This document shows, one piece after another, positions 63,167-64,000 of a stretch of 64,000 nucleotides of DNA; positions within the stretch are counted from its first letter, which is position 1; every line of letters starts with the position of its first letter. The translations under genes and the position numbers were made by a program. Under the pieces are notes generated by a model, which was not told where the DNA came from, made no database searches, and saw only the letters and a program-made list of their open reading frames with translations. The stretch is taken from the NCBI RefSeq assembly GCF_005503445.1, contig NZ_SCOH01000028.1:1-64000 (forward strand), read 5' to 3'. The stretch comes from Chitinivorax sp. B (lineage in GTDB: Bacteria > Pseudomonadota > Gammaproteobacteria > Burkholderiales > SCOH01).

Positions 63167-64000
63167 GCTGTTTCACCTGTTTCATCAATTGGCACATTCA
63201 GTACATGACGTATTGCCTCAACACGCGCCTGTGCCACACGCTGCGGGATCATTGCCTTGTCGATGCAGGCCGCAGCAATATCGCCAGCATTCACTGCAAC
63301 GGCGGCCATGAATGCCGTGCTCAGCCACTGTGCCTGTGGATAATCTCGGGTTTCAAACCCCAGGCGGCCTCGACTATCAGCCAAACAAGCCTGTAGCACT
63401 TGCTGGAAGCGATCCGGCTTGCGAAAGGCGTCACAGGCCTGCAACAATTTGAGAATGGTGCCCGGGCGCAGTTCTTTGGCACGATGAACGTTGCCATGAT
63501 GTCGAGCCACCAGTTTGGCAAGGTCTCGGCAATCATTAGGCACTTTGAGACGACCACAGACAACCTCAACCAATGCTACGCTTCGCTCCTCATGAGCATG
63601 ATGGCGTGGCCACAGTGCCGGGTCAGTAGTACCTTTACCCAGGTCATGCATCAATGCGGCAAAACGCACTGCCAAAGCAGCTTTTTCTGACGCCGCATAG
63701 TCCACAACCCGCATCACATGATCACCGGTATCGATTTCTGGATGATGGGCAGGCGGCTGTGGCACACCGAAAAGCTGGTCCAGCTCTGGCAGAATACGGG
63801 CTAAGGCACCGCAATCCCGCAAAACCAGAAACATCTGAGACGGTCGGGCTTCCATCAGTCCCTTGGCCAGCTCTTGCCAAACTCTTTCCGGCACCAACGC
63901 ATCCACTTCTCCTGCCGAGACCATATCCTGCATCAAGGCCAGCGTCTCAGGCGCCACCTGGAAACCGAACCGCGCAGCAAACCTGGCCAGTCGGAGAATA
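63163..64000 (-). CDS. cca: multifunctional CCA tRNA nucleotidyltransferase (partial, 5' end outside window)
   Basis: The frame runs to the right window edge, so the N-terminal nucleotidyltransferase core is missing. What is seen starts in the RNA-binding neck (RLARFAARFGF at 63999-63967 on the minus strand). A C-terminal HD domain follows, with HDLGKGTT and LVARHHGNVHR. This identifies the long, Escherichia-type Cca with phosphatase and phosphodiesterase activity. It repairs and completes 3' CCA ends. The stop overlaps the DUF2157 gene start. Confidence 0.9.
   Translation of the reverse strand, partial: ILRLARFAARFGFQVAPETLALMQDMVSAGEVDALVPERVWQELAKGLMEARPSQMFLVLRDCGALARILPELDQLFGVPQPPAHHPEIDTGDHVMRVVDYAASEKAALAVRFAALMHDLGKGTTDPALWPRHHAHEERSVALVEVVCGRLKVPNDCRDLAKLVARHHGNVHRAKELRPGTILKLLQACDAFRKPDRFQQVLQACLADSRGRLGFETRDYPQAQWLSTAFMAAVAVNAGDIAAACIDKAMIPQRVAQARVEAIRHVLNVPIDETGETA

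Overview
The window is a chromosomal segment of a Gram-negative bacterium, most likely a betaproteobacterium. The grounds are the ybeZ-ybeY-ybeX-lnt order, an olsB-olsA pair, the style of the housekeeping genes, and above all a large exosortase A (XrtA/EpsH) exopolysaccharide locus of the kind found with PEP-CTERM protein sorting. Almost all of the window is coding. I see no insertion sequence, phage, CRISPR array or tRNA gene.

Left part (1-15.7 kb), housekeeping. The first ~140 bases are the promoter and boxA leader of an rRNA operon transcribed leftwards out of the window. Then come a gamma-carbonic-anhydrase-like protein, oligopeptidase A, a DUF4124-glutaredoxin protein, exonuclease III, a DegP/DegQ-type lipoprotein protease, a TPR gene broken by two frameshifts, a lytic transglycosylase, two tandem GNAT acetyltransferases, proS, rep, apaH, the ornithine-lipid pair olsB-olsA, and a small trypsin-like periplasmic protease.

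Middle (15.7-32.1 kb), two divergent exosortase-A-associated operons that share a 308-bp AT-rich promoter region (23529-23836). The leftward operon encodes an acyl carrier protein, a fused hydrolase 2/hydrolase 1 protein, a glycosyltransferase, a TPR protein, a secreted beta-helix protein and a Wzy/ligase-like membrane protein with an inserted extracytoplasmic domain. The rightward operon encodes a FemAB/BioF2-like acyltransferase, an AMP-forming acyl-CoA ligase, a fold-III PLP decarboxylase, a DegT-like PLP enzyme, a second BioF2-like acyltransferase and an asparagine-synthase paralogue. Together they look like a carrier-protein-dependent small-molecule pathway feeding polysaccharide decoration.

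Right-middle (32.2-56.8 kb), one long leftward run of about 20 genes with mostly overlapping start and stop codons. It starts with the export lipoprotein, chain-length regulator, tyrosine autokinase, outer-membrane beta-barrel, ATPase, polysaccharide deacetylase and FemAB protein. It continues with glycosyltransferases, XrtA itself, the amidotransferase, then PaaK-like, toroid, AAC(3)-like, flippase, acyltransferase-3, O-ligase and a second deacetylase gene. A near-consensus sigma-54 promoter lies just upstream of its first gene. No PEP-CTERM substrate gene is visible, so substrates must be encoded elsewhere.

Right end (57.1-64 kb): a periplasmic beta-carbonic anhydrase, lnt, ybeX/corC, ybeY, a DUF5329 gene, phoH/ybeZ, a DUF2157-type membrane protein and the 3' part of cca, which runs off the edge.
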